Below, piece after piece: positions 10,799 through 22,187 of a stretch of DNA of 64,000 nt. Location: the NCBI GenBank assembly GCA_026120185.1, contig JANUWF010001497.1, forward strand, positions 2,406,501 through 2,470,500. The letters run 5' to 3'. Source of the stretch: Voacanga thouarsii (taxonomy: Eukaryota; Streptophyta; Magnoliopsida; Gentianales; Apocynaceae). The first letter of the stretch is position 1. Each line of letters starts with the position of its first letter. The position numbers were made by a program, and so were the translations under genes. The notes below the pieces were generated by a model, which worked only from the letters and a program-made list of their open reading frames with translations, ran no database searches and was not told the DNA's origin.

Positions 10799-12449
10799 TC
10801 TGAAACACTCAAAGCATACACGGGCTTATTGAGATTTTTATCTCATCACATTTTATGTCATGTTTTCAGGTCAATCCTGCTATGGAAATGAATAGCTAGA
10901 TTTGTTGCCTGCTTTGAAAACTTTATGCTTTTATTTTATGTGTTGTTTTGAGAGATGATAGTAATCAATTTATTTTGGATTTGTTCCTGAAATTTTGGAT
11001 TGTAATAAGTTCAATTTTAAAGTATTGTTTTTATTTCCGTTTGTGTGACCTAGTTATAAAGACCTTTTGTCCTTTGGACGGGGCGACATCCCCGGCTCTG
11101 TTGGGCCTAGGTAGTGGGGTGTTACACTTGAGGTAGGAGATGACCAAAATATACGAGGATGGTTCCAATTAAATCACCATAGTTTCTTCGTCAAAGAACT
11201 ATGCTTCACTTATTTTTGTTTTGGTATAAATTTGGAATTTTTTCCCAATATTTCCTCTTGGTTGGACGTATGAAAAATGCAGCTCATTTGCCTATTATTT
11301 TCGTGCTAGTAAGCAACCATTTTCGTGTGGGTAAGAAGCTGAAAATTCCTTGGAAATTCACAGCTCATGTAGCCTCACCAAACTAGAAATTTTCCAACAA
11401 GCTACCAAGTGTTTAGATATGGAAGTTGAGCCAGCAACCTATGCATAAGATCATCTAAAACTCTCCTCTTTCTTCTCCAAAATGGTGGCTGGAAAACCAC
11501 CATTAATGGACCTTCAAACACTCTTAACACTCTTAAGTTTCAGCTGCAAATCCATTTCAAAAGAATTCAAATTTCTACTAATAAATTATCCTAAGTTCTA
11601 AGAATTTTTGTAACTAAATTCCAGAATTTTTTTCCAGCTTGCATAGCAAAGACGAAAATCGATTTCTTCATCAATCCGCTTCATCATTTCAGCCACCTTG
11701 AAGCCATGGCTGAACATCTTGTCTTCTTCATCAACCTTGGCCATTAGAGCTCCATTAAACCACCTCAAACCTCTCCTAACTTCACTCCATTCAAAACTTT
11801 TCAAACTTGAAAATTAAGTCCCGGCTTTTACTTAAACTCTCACCTAGCTAGACTAGCAAACCCGAATTTCTTCCTCTCTTGTACAGCCATTTTCAGCCAG
11901 CCTAAACCTGGGATAATTCTCCATTTCACAACCAAGACATAGTTAGATTAGCAACCCACCATTGAAGGACTAGAGAACTTCAACAAGAAATCACTATTAG
12001 CAAATCTTCTACCTAAAAAACCTCCACTTTTTCCTCATTTTAAAATTCAAACTAGCTCTAGTCTCTCTCTCTCTCTCCCCCTTGGATAACTGAAACACCA
12101 TCCTCCAAGCAAGGCCATTCGGCCATCACTTACCTAAAGCTCACTTATCTTCTTCTCTCAATTTTCTCTTGTGTTCTCAAGAACACCATGAACACACACT
12201 ACACTTCTTCAATCTTTAGTCACTTCCAATCATCCCGCATCACTCCAAAATCTCTCAAATCAACTAGGATTCAACCTATACTCATCCATAGTATACTCTA
12301 TAATACTAAAACAACCAAAGTTGGTCTCTTTTTTGGATCAAATGTGCCATTTTGTTCAAGACAAGAAGAACACCAAAAAGATAAGATAGGACTAATTATT
12401 TTATTCATCTTCTCTTCTTCATCTTCCTTTCTTCGCCACCTTAATCCCT

Positions 12450-12461
12450 CACACACACACA

Positions 12462-12553
<92 letters not shown>
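12450..12553. repeat. compound (CA)n(CT)n microsatellite
   Basis: A CA run (about 50 bases, one T interruption) passes straight into a 54-base CT run. It gives rise to spurious open frames on both strands. Copy B has only a few CT repeats at the same place, so most of the expansion is specific to this copy. Confidence 0.95.
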
Positions 12554-12555
<2 letters not shown>

Positions 12556-13092
12556 CCAATCCATTGGTGGCCATCCTTGAACAACCTCAATCAATAGAGG
12601 ACTCATCAAGGCTCAAGGGTCTTCATTTGACAAGATAACATCTTCGACTCCAATGATCATCAAATATGTTTTTCTACTATAACCTTCTTATTTTTGAACT
12701 CAAGACTTCTAGATGATGAAATTAATATGTTAATTTAATATTGTTGGGATGGAGATATGTATGTGGGTGAAGAGAATAATTTTAAGATATGAAGATGTAA
12801 ATAGATATTGAGGCTTATGAATTATTGTTGGATTATGCTTTAAGATCATTATATGCGCATTAAATACATTATGAATAGAGGCTTTATGTCACTAGTATGG
12901 ATGTTGTGATGAATGATGGAAATTGTACCACTATTGTTTTGATTATACTTCCATTATGTTGTTTTTTACACTAAATACCTTGATAATATTACTGTTAGTA
13001 TAGTACTACCCTTGTTGTGATAAATATTATTACAAGTTTATTTTTGTACAAATCAACGTTTTCTTTATTAAATATATGTGTGTTTGAATTTG

Positions 13093-13120
13093 TACACACA
13101 CACACACACACACACACACA
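13093..13120. repeat. (CA)n microsatellite
   Basis: A 28-base CA run at the point where copy A stops matching copy B (29574-29617). Confidence 0.9.
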
Positions 13121-13147
13121 AGGGTACTACTACTACTATTACTAATT

Positions 13148-14550
13148 TATTAGGGGCTAAATTAGTCATACTTTGCCTAGTTATTTGAGGCTCTTTTATA
13201 AGATATTTTGTGCAATAATTAGTCATATTCTTTCATATTTGAGATTTTACCCTTGAAAAAGGTATTTTGTTCATTATTTCAAATTTTTGGGTAAAACGAA
13301 GCAAAACCGTCGCGAAACAGAGTAGAGGCGGTGCCGGCTGTAAGGCTGGAACTGGCGCCGGCTGAATTCTGGAACTTATGCGCAAAATTTGGAGAAAAAT
13401 CGGCAAACAAGTGGAGAAGTAGAACACAGGCGGCGCCGGCTGTGTTCTGTCCTTGAGGCGGTGCTGCGATTTTTCTACGCGTTTTTGAAAACCTGAGAAG
13501 TTTTAGTATCTTTCAACTTCTACTCGGCCAAGAACTTTGTACCTACGAGTTTAGGTATTTCTTAAGCCTATAAATAGATGAAAAACACAAGGGAAAAGGG
13601 GAGAATTCATTATTCATCATAGAAAATCACTCAATCCAAGGAGGAATTCTTCAATTCAAGGAGGGTTGTACAAGAAGGTCTTCAAAGGAAGAAGAAGAAG
13701 GCTTATCTATGAGTGATTTCTTTTACTTTGTTTTCTTTTCTTGACAATGATGTTTTAATTGTTTTATTGTAATTTGACATTGGTTTAGACGTTCATGGTA
13801 TTTAGAGTTATTTGATCTTTTGATTAACTGATTGTTATTCTTGGTATTTAATTACTTGGGTTGCTTGCGAGATTAATTGATTGTGCCGTTAACTTGCTTG
13901 AGAATATGGTTGATGGTTTAAATTGATTGATTTCATATTTATTGCCTTTTAACTTGCCTGAAAATGAGGTTAATTGCAAGAATAGAGTAATTAAAGGTTA
14001 ATTGATGTCTGCCAAAATATGGATTCAATCGGTTAATTTTATGGGTTAAGTTTGCCTGAGAATGAGACTTAATCGAAGAATTGTGTTTAATGCATTTTTT
14101 GGTAAAATTGGTTGAGACAGGGTATGTGATACTAAGTTACCTAGAAGATAGGGATTCATGGATTGAGAACGAAGTAAGTCTATTTTAATTCTTCATGATT
14201 CCAAGAGAATAATTAGTTATGATAGAGGTTAGGTACTTTAAGATCATGGTTGTCTAATCAATGGTTTGAATTACATAAATCTACATCCTTGACATGTATA
14301 TATTTTTGTTTTTATTTTCTTTTTTTTTATTTTATTTCGGTTTTATTTTATCGAGTCGGTTTAACAATGAAAGAAAGGTAATTAATGTCTATTTGTTCCT
14401 TGAGGATCGACACTCGTTTGAACCCTATGCTCAGTTAATGATGAGTACGCTTACTCATATGTGTGATTTGAGTTTAACGTTTTAATTTAAACTTGATTGG
14501 GAATGTACTTAGTTTTTATATAATTTTAATACCTAAGTTCGGATACATCA
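13148..14550 (+). repeat. 5' LTR of the coding-free element
   Basis: The start is mutated (TATTAGGGG against TGATAGGGG in the 3' LTR); the end is GGATACATCA. It contains a block of GGCGCCGGCT motifs (about 13325-13460) that differs in arrangement from the 3' LTR. The rest is highly similar to the partner, with scattered substitutions. Confidence 0.9.
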
Positions 14551-14556
14551 AGTTTT

Positions 14557-14574
14557 TGGCGCCGTTGTCGGGGA
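14557..14574 (+). other. primer binding site, tRNA-Asp type
   Basis: TGGCGCCGTTGTCGGGGA lies six bases after the LTR end. It matches the TGGCGCCGTTGCCGGGGA site of plant gypsy elements except for one T. Confidence 0.85.
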
Positions 14575-17408
14575 ACAATAGCATGAAAACTTGAATTTTG
14601 TTGATTTAACCATATAAATATGTAAATATGTATATACGTTCCTTGTATGAAGAAGTGCCTATGTTGTTGTTTGTATAATTGTATTGTAATTTGGCTATAT
14701 ATTATAAATATGTAAATAGGTATATACATGTTCATAATCACTAACTTGTCTTTGTATGTTTGTCTATATTGTATATTTAGTTATTTAATTTTACTAACTT
14801 TTTCTTCTTTTAATTTTGTTTTAAATATGAATTTTGGTTATCTAACTTTCTTTTTGTCTTTTATAGGTGTAGGCCGTGGAAAGTAGTGAAGTCATTTTTG
14901 CTGTTTGAAACAATTTTTATTTTGGTCATTTTGTTTTGTTCTTTTTATCATATCTTTATGAATTAAATTTCATTATTCATCATTATTGCATGTTCATCCT
15001 TTTTCTTGCATTAAAAAAAAAAAAACATTAGTGTATTGATTGGTAAAATTACAAGCTCACATTGATGTTTTTAGTGAGACATCATTAGAAGCATTAGTGA
15101 ATTCTTTTGTTGCCAATACAAATTCATTTTTTTAGTGGCATGACGAAGCTTCCCAACATGTGCAATCAAAGGAAACAATTAGTTAAGATTGTTTAGGAGA
15201 TTCATGAGTTCATGCTAGCCCGTACAATTGACCATGGAACAAAAAGAGCGGCTATGAGGAACAATTGCATGATGTGGCACGAGAGGTATTTAATTCTACT
15301 GTAGGTGCTTATAATTCTAATATTTCTTTGTCATATGATTTCTTAGGTTCCTATCACTTCTTGGAGAACAATGGTTCCAATGCTGATGTATGGAGTTTAA
15401 CATGCCTCAAGAAGTTGGATTTATCATTCATTCTAAGAAACCCTTTGAGGATGTTGGTGAATTCTACCATTCACCCCAATTTCAAGGAGGTAACTTGATA
15501 TTTGTAGAAGTATTGAAAAGTATAAAGCCCTCTTGGACAAGCCTTTTTTTTTACCTCAAGCTTGGCTATCTATTGAAGCATTATTGCACTTGGGAAGTAT
15601 TACTTAAACTTTCTACCCCTTTATTATTTTTGGTCCTTTTGGAGATACTTTCTGGTGTTTATCTTTTGCCAAGGAGGACATTGTCCAATTTAAGTGTGGG
15701 GGACTGGTTTGGTGATATACTTTTTCCAAATTTTTATCAATTATCTTGGTATTTTCTTAGTGGTGAGCTACTTTAGAAAAATTTAGTTTAAAAGTTCTGA
15801 AAATTTAAAGATTTAGAAAAGTGAAACTTTTGGAGCTAATTTGTCATAGAAGTATTTTTTTTTGGTCCCATGGCACCTTCTTCCTTATTATATTTATTTG
15901 GCCATTGAGGATAATGTACAGTTTAAGTGTGGGGGAGTGGTTCGATTGAAAATTTTTCTTTGCATATACGTTATCCTTCTTGTATGCATATACTTTATCC
16001 TTCTTGTGAGCAAAATTTTCAAAAAAAATTTCAAAATTTTTCTGACTTTCTTTGAGATTTCAAACTGTATTTTTAATGCATGTCTTTATGAGGGATTATA
16101 AAGCACATGTTCTAGATCATTTATAGCTTATGCATGACTTTTTGCACTCACTTGGACAAAGTAAGTCTTGATCAAATACTTTGCATTGTTCTTAAACCTG
16201 TTTTTTTTTTTCCTCTAAAATTCATGGAGCATTCTAGAACTTACTTGAATACCTCTTGAGGCGAAATAAGAAAGGCAACCATGATTTAACTTAGGGATGA
16301 CGATAATAGGTATTCTTTGGATAGTTTGAGCTTTTCAACCCTACCTATTTTCATAATATCTATAGTGCCTATTTTTGAGCCTAAATTGTTGATTTCTTTC
16401 ATTAAAACCCATCACAATATTTTTGCCATTGTTTGTGCTGAGAGTTTGCATAATTTTCCAAATCTTTATACTCTTGAAGGATGAAAGTATATGTATGATG
16501 AGAAAAAATGCAGGGATAAAGATCATGACTTGTTACTTTCAGTCATGGATCAATTACGAGTGGAGCGGGGAAAAGAAATGAAGTAGAATGGAAGAAAGAA
16601 GTTAAAAAAATTGAGGAAGAAAGAAAAAAATTTTGAGCTGAAAAATGAGAAAGAACAGCATCAGTGAAAACAAAAGAGGAGTAAAAGAAAAGAGAATTGA
16701 AAGAAAAAAAAAGAGAAAAAAAAGAAAAAAAGATCACAAAAGGGATGGTGATTGAACCGTAAAAGTTAAGTTCATATAAAACACTTGACACTATTGCTGG
16801 AAAATTGAGTGATCTTGTGAGAAAAAGAGTTAATGACAAGAAGAGTGGAAAGAAAAAGAGAACAATGCAGGATTTGCTTGAAGTGCATAAGGTTTGTCAT
16901 ATAAAATTATGGTTTGATTGATTCTTGGAATAGGAGAGCAAGAAGAGTTGGAAATTATAGATTTATTTTAGTTACCTTTTTCTTTCTAACTCTCAGTTTT
17001 TCTTTGATTTTTGATTTTCCTATATCCTTCGTTTGCTAAGCCACATTACAAGCCTTTAGCCTTACATTACAAGCTTAAAAGTCTTACCTGATCTAAGTAG
17101 AATCATGATATATCTTGAATTAGTGGAGAAAGTGTATGAAAAGTAAGCATATAGAATGCATATTCTTTTTGAACTGACTTCTTTCCAATGGTTTGAGAAT
17201 ATTGTGAAGCATTGAGATGGTTCTACTAAGTCATTTATCACTACACAAGTCTTGCATTGGTTGTGAAAGATTTAGTATCATATGTTTTATATTCATGAAT
17301 GAAGAAAGCATTGAAGATATGGTTTTGGAATTGATTGAGTGACTTGATTGAAACCTTGTGTTTTTCCTACTTGTTCTAGATACTTTGCTTGAGGACAAGC
17401 AAAGAGCT
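14575..17408 (+). other. non-coding interior of the LTR element
   Basis: No gag, protease, reverse transcriptase or integrase motif is visible. Two copies of a sequence containing TTTAAGTGTGGGGGA followed by a TGGTT-like tail (about 15690 and 15923) look like duplicated polypurine-tract neighbourhoods. A strongly purine-biased stretch lies at 16556-16740. Short frames around 15265-15776 have no recognisable domain. Confidence 0.6.
16556..16740 (+). repeat. purine-rich low-complexity tract
   Basis: About 185 bases that are nearly all A and G on the plus strand, with GAAAGAAAAAAAAAGAG-type runs. It falls in the coding-free interior of the LTR element and creates a spurious minus-strand frame rich in F and S. 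Confidence 0.8.
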
Positions 17409-17420
17409 AAGTGTGGGAGA
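17409..17420 (+). other. polypurine tract
   Basis: AAGTGTGGGAGA lies just upstream of the 3' LTR and is preceded by TTGAGGACAAGCAAAGAGC. That combination is characteristic of plant gypsy Tat/Athila-type elements and would prime plus-strand DNA synthesis. Confidence 0.75.
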
Positions 17421-17423
17421 ATA

Positions 17424-18826
17424 TGATAGGGGCTAAATTAGTCATACTTTGCCTAGTTATTTGATGCTCTTTTATAAGACATTTTGTGCAATAACTAATC
17501 ATATTCTTTCATATTTGAGATTTTGCCCTTGGAAAGGTATTTTGTTCATTATTTCATATTTTTGGGTAAAACGAAGCAAAACCGTAGCGAAATAGAGTAG
17601 AGGCGGCGCCGGCTGAATTCTGGAACTTATGTGCAAAATTTAGAGAAAAATCGATGAACAAGTGGAGAAGTAGAACACAGGCGGCGCCGGCTCCGAAGGA
17701 CCAAGGTGGCGCCGGCTGTGTTCTGTCATTGAGGTAGTGCTGCGATTTTTCTACGCGTTTTTGGAAACCTGAGGAGTTTTAGTATCTTCCAACTTCTACT
17801 CGGCCAAGAACTTTGTACCTACGAGTTTAGATACTTTTTAAGCCTATAAATAGATGAAAAACACAAAGGAAAATGGGAGAATTCATTATTCATCATAGAA
17901 AATCACTTAATCCAAGGAGGAATTCTTCAATTCAAGGAGGGTTGTACAAGAAGGTCTTCAAAGGAAGAAGAAGAAGACTTATCTATGAGTGCTTTCTTTT
18001 ACTTTGTTTTTTTTTCTTGGCAATGATGTTTTAATTGTTTTATTGTAATTTGACATTGGTTTAGACGTTTATGGTATTTAGAGTTATTTGATCTTTTGAT
18101 TAACTGATTTTTATTCTTGGTATTTAATTACTTGGGTTGATTGCGAGATTAATTGATTGTGCCGTTAACTTGCTTGAGAATATGGTTGATGGTTTAAATT
18201 GATTGATTTCATATTTATTGCCTTTTAACTTGCCTGAAAATGAGGTTAATTGCAAGAATAGAGTAATTAAAGGTTGATTGATGTCTGCCAAAATATGGAT
18301 TCAATTGGTTAATTTTATGGGTTAAGTTTGCCTGAGAATGAGACTTAATCGAAGAATTATGTTTAATACATTTTTGGGTAAGATTGGTTGAGACAGGGTA
18401 TGTGATACTAAGTTACCTAGAAGATAGGGATTCATGGATTGAGAAAGAAGTGAGTCTATTTTAATTCTTCATAATGCCAAGAGAATATTTAGTTATGATA
18501 GAGGTTGGGTACTTTAAGATCATGGTTGTCTAATCAATGGTTTGAATTTCATAAATTTACATCCTTGACATATATATATTTTTGTTTTTATTTTCTTTTG
18601 TTTTATTTTATTTCGATTTTGTTTTATCGAGTCGGTTAAACAATGAAAGAAATGTAATTAATGTCTACTTGTTCCTTGAGGATCGACACTCGTTTGAACC
18701 CTATGCTCAGTTAATGATGAGTACGCTTACTCATATGTGTGATTTGGGTTTAACGTTTTAATTTAAACTTGATTGGGAATGTGCTTAGTTTTTGTATGAT
18801 TTTTATACCCAAGTTCGGACATATCA
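17424..18826 (+). repeat. 3' LTR of the coding-free element
   Basis: Starts TGATAGGGGC and ends GGACATATCA. It has the same length as the 5' LTR because two indels cancel: it lacks a 24-base GGCGCC-containing block present near 13340 and has a 25-base one near 17690. Confidence 0.92.
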
Positions 18827-19844
18827 TATTCACAATATGGCTCAATGAGCCTATGGCCCAACCTACCTCCATATTCTCATTCCTTTCATCAAAGGACTAT
18901 TTCACAGGGAAATAGCTGCAAATAGTAGTCACAAAATAATGTATAGATAGATACACAAGAAGGTATAGAAGATAAATCATAAGATGTAATACTCCCTCTT
19001 AGTATGTGCATATATGAATAACAAGATATAGAGTTATGAAGTATGTTTGAGAATCAGACTGGATTTCAAGACTTTGGACTTCCAAAACATGCATCCAAAA
19101 TGGGTGTAAAATGAGGCAAATGCTACTTTTTTAAAAACTCGTTTTTGGATTGGTCTTTTAGATTGAAAAAATGTGAGTTCAAAACTCTCCATGTGTATGT
19201 GCAGAGTAAGAAAAATTCCCAAGAGTATAGATCAATGTTTTTCCTGGAATTGTTTGAACTTATTTTTCTCAAGAAAATTTAGCATGAAAATTTTACATAG
19301 CAACCAAAAAGAGGTAAGACAGATTTCATAAGTATTCACTTGAATAAGCTCATTATCCAAAAAACATTTTGCAAAATACATATCACAACCATATTTCAAT
19401 CAGTCAGAATGTACAATAAACTCATACCCACACTTCAATCTCCTTTGTCCATACTAATAACAATGTCTTAACATAATCTCTATCAAGTCACTCAATTCTT
19501 CACAGTTCGCATTTTCAAACCATAATCATAAATAGTCATAATTCATCTTAAACCATATAAATTTATAATCCTCATAGGTAGTCACAATCATAATCCATAA
19601 ATTTCAAATCATAACCCTCATAAACCAACATACAACCACAATATATTCACAATTCACAATCCATATTTATAGGGAAAAAACCAGTGAAAGAGATATCATG
19701 AAAGCAAAAAAAATTGCACAGCACAATGTTTGATCAACTCAAATCCCAAAAATGTATTTCACAGAATCACAAGCTTCTAAAGAAATTTTCAATTTTCACA
19801 TCACAATCTCCTCTTAGTCCTTAGCACGGTCTCCATAATCGCAT
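18827..19844. other. unassigned sequence between two retrotransposons
   Basis: About 1 kb with no open frame above 62 codons and no homology to the rest of family-L copy A, which would be expected if the left element were a simple insertion. It is rich in CATAATC and CACAATC words. It could be the non-coding 3' portion of the minus-strand copia element or filler DNA at a deletion. Confidence 0.4.
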
Positions 19845-19931
19845 GAAATCATCAAATTTACATTCCCCCAATAATATATTTTTCAAATCATCAATTCACA
19901 ATCCCCCAATAATATATTTTCTCCCCCTTTG
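19845..19931 (-). repeat. tandem 40-bp repeat ending in a polypurine-tract-like site
   Basis: On the minus strand, ACAAAGGGGGAG (19932-19921) is followed by two copies of a unit containing AATATATTATTGGGGGA and TTGATGATTT. A G-rich tract of GACAAAGGGGGAG form is typical just before the 3' LTR in Sirevirus-like copia elements. The expected LTR start (TGTTAGCCC as at 27415) does not follow, so the 3' LTR is missing or diverged. Confidence 0.5.
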
Positions 19932-20099
19932 TCATCAATAAAAAAAAAAATAACAATAAGCAGTAATATCCAGAGAATGCTCAAAATAGGGATAGCAAGA
20001 AGCAGTAAGCAATATCAGTTAATAAGAAGAAGTAGTAAACTAACATAAACATTGGCAGAAGAGGTCATCATTCAGCAGTCCTTATGTGCCATATCTCAT

Positions 20100-21750
20100 G
20101 AAATAAGAATAGTCATAGGCTTAGCATTGACACCCTTCTTTGAATATTGTTCATCAATTCTACTGGATTTCTATTTTACCACGACATGCTTCTGCTTCGG
20201 TCAGATAAGCTGCCAAATGCAACTGGGTTATCTTGCTTGGAAACTTCCTTGCTAATAGTAGGTGTAGTAGTTGTGGGTTCAACAGTGGGCACCATTCTTT
20301 ATCGTCCTCGTTCTCACTCTTCTTCTCTAGCTGAACATGATTGTCTTTCCGTGTTGAAAGAATGATAGGTTCAGGCTCAGGCACGGGTGGAGGTACTTGT
20401 TCAGTCGAATGGCCTTCAGATTTATATTTCTATCCTTTCACATTTGCAGTTTATTACCTAAAATTTTCAGTTCACTTTTGGCTTTTGCACTCAGACGGTT
20501 TTAGCTTGGTAGATAGCAGACTTAGAGCATCTAAAATATTCTGAAATTTTCACTTTTTTGAGTATGTTGCTTCCTCTTTTACTTGTTGTTTCCCCTTGAA
20601 TTCCAGTTTCAGCATTTCGTTTTGTTCGTCCTGATGTAGCAAATTTTCTTTAGCCTTCACCAATTTTTCTATCTCTTCTTCAGTAGCTTCTCTAAGTAAT
20701 ATCCACTGATTATCCGCTCGAATGGCTTCTATTTTCTCAAATAAATTTTTACAGTAGATGATTACCTTGCAGTGCTCAGGGGTAACTGTACTCAAATCTA
20801 CATTGAAGTACTTGAATAGCTTAGTGAGAAGGTTTCCAAAGAATAATGCTTTGTTTGATGTGTTCCGAGATTGAGTTAGCAATTTCACAACCACAAATTC
20901 AAAGCTAATTTATTTTCCTTTTGATAGAGCCGGTATCAACACTATTTATAGAAAACATACAGATGTCTTGTGGCCAAGACTCGGTATCACCATGGTTGAG
21001 ATGTAGTAATCTCCCCATTCCATTTAACCATTTGGCATTTCGATCACTTGAATTTCTAAAGCTCTTGGCACCAGTAAATTTCATCTCAAATCAACTCAGT
21101 TCAAATAAAATTTTAGAATTTTTCAGGCAGTTCATTTAAAAAAATTGTACTCAATTGTCTCTGATATAAAAAAAAATCCTGTTTAACATGTGATAGTCAA
21201 CCTCAAGGTTCACTTCTCCAATTCTAGACATATATCACTGCACAATAAACCCGTTTACTATTTTCTCATGTCATCCTTTTCTCAGATTCACATAGAATTC
21301 TCAAACCAGTAGGGTGTACAGATTCTTATCAATTTGACAACAAAGCCCCTTATCCAAGATTCTCAACATATTCAGAATGACAGAAAAGTTCAGAAACACT
21401 TCAGCAATGAAAGACCTTAGAATCAACCCGATAGCTCGCAATAATAATTCTATTTCTAAACACCCAATCATTGTACTCAAATTCACCTATTTTGAGTTGA
21501 GAAATTAAGATACCTGAGTGTCAATGTTTTCTTTTTCTGGAGGTTGTTTTGATAATACAATTTGAGGAGTTAGTTCATCAATGATAACTCATTTTTCCTT
21601 CTTCTTCGCAGATATTAGTCCGGCAGTGACTAATTTATTTTTCATTGTCTTGCATTTCTTGATCTCCTTCATTGTTGGCTCGGCTCCTTAGTTGGGATTT
21701 GGGATTTTACCCATGGCGAACAAGATTGAAGGGTTTGATTTTTCTGGTTT
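20100..21750 (-). pseudogene. additional 3' open frame of the copia element, broken
   Basis: On the minus strand from a start near 21714 several stretches line up in a broken frame. One is a lysine-rich start region with two in-frame stops. A middle part contains EYNDWVFRNR. A 114-codon open piece (20894-20550) includes FFGNLLTKLFKYFNVDLS. A proline-rich end has PPPVPEPEP near 20390. It lies between reverse transcriptase and the 3' end, where Sirevirus-like elements carry an extra frame (sometimes called env-like, function unproven). I cannot assign a function. Stops are frequent, so it is not translated as one protein. Confidence 0.45.
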
Positions 21751-22187
21751 TGAAGAAGGAACAAAGGCCAAAGGAAAGAGAAAGTTGCTGAGACAAATGA
21801 CAGCTTTTTGAAATTTTAAAATGAGAAGAAGATTCAAATAGATTTGAATTCTTTTTGGGGTTTATGAGGTATTGAAGAGTATAAGTACAATTTAGCACAT
21901 TTGAGAAAGGTAATTTCTGAAAATAAGTAATGATATTTTGATAAGAAAAGAGAGTGTTGCGGCAAAAAAAAAAAAAAAAAAGGGAACGTTTAGAACTTAA
22001 AAAATTTAAACATTTGGACACAGATTGTCTATCCTATTTCCCTGTCCAATAGGTGGAATAAAATAATTTCTGTTAAAGGGATTTTGGATTCATATTTTCT
22101 AGATATTGCGTCTAAAAACTCTATCCAAATGTTGTATCTTCAGTAGTTCTGCAAAAATAAACAAACAAAATTTTGGCAAATTTTCAG

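Larger units (their letters stand above)
5989..11126 (+). mobile_element. solo LTR of family L (about 4.2 kb plus a nested 0.9-kb element)
   Basis: It starts TGTGAAACCCCACC and ends GTAGTGGGGTGTTACA. It is flanked on both sides by CTTGA (5984-5988 and 11127-11131), a 5-bp LTR-retrotransposon target duplication. The paralogous LTR at 27436-31447 has the uninterrupted site, with one CTTGA at 27742-27746 between CTCTAG and GGTAGGAG. The whole length aligns in order with that paralogue: the ATGTCCTAA block, a CA microsatellite, TTGAGTACTCAATAAGGG, and GGACGGGGCGACATCC near the end. There is no internal region, so it is a product of LTR-LTR recombination. Removing the hAT-like insert leaves about 4234 bp. 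Confidence 0.9.
11132..13147 (+). repeat. family-L LTR, copy A, right part (truncated)
   Basis: Resumes directly after the solo LTR with GGTAGGAGATGACC and aligns base by base with 27747 to about 29617 in copy B, including ATTAATGGACCTTCAAAC, GCCATGGCTGAACATCTTG and TCAATAGAGGACTC. Similarity stops at the CA run at 13093-13120 and a short ACTACT tract, where the next LTR retrotransposon begins. The part matching 29620-31447 is missing and does not reappear after 18826, so this junction is not a simple insertion. Open frames at 12188-12609 cover microsatellites and are not genes. Confidence 0.8.
13148..18826 (+). mobile_element. coding-free LTR retrotransposon (Tat/Athila-like signals)
   Basis: Two LTRs of exactly 1403 bp (13148-14550, 17424-18826) enclose 2.87 kb. 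A primer binding site TGGCGCCGTTGTCGGGGA lies just inside the 5' LTR and a polypurine tract AGTGTGGGAGA just before the 3' LTR. TGGCGCC-type sites complementary to tRNA-Asp and TGATA...TATCA ends are known from plant Ty3/gypsy Tat/Athila elements. The interior contains no gag or pol motif, only short frames, so this is a large non-autonomous derivative. Flanking 5-mers TAATT and TATTC do not match, suggesting loss of a duplication or recombination at one border. Confidence 0.85.

Noticed and set aside
12188..12609. Overlapping 130- and 103-codon frames on opposite strands
   Set aside because: They run through (CA)n(CT)n, giving HTHTHT/SLSLSL and RERE/VCVC runs, and lie inside family-L LTR copy A. 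Copy B has no equivalent.
14294..15776. Short frames in and after the 5' LTR of the coding-free element
   Set aside because: No conserved domain; they are hydrophobic runs from T-rich DNA. The interior lacks any gag or pol motif.
20052..20384. Short plus-strand frames opposite the copia 3' region
   Set aside because: They are shadows of the decayed minus-strand additional frame and are mutually overlapping.
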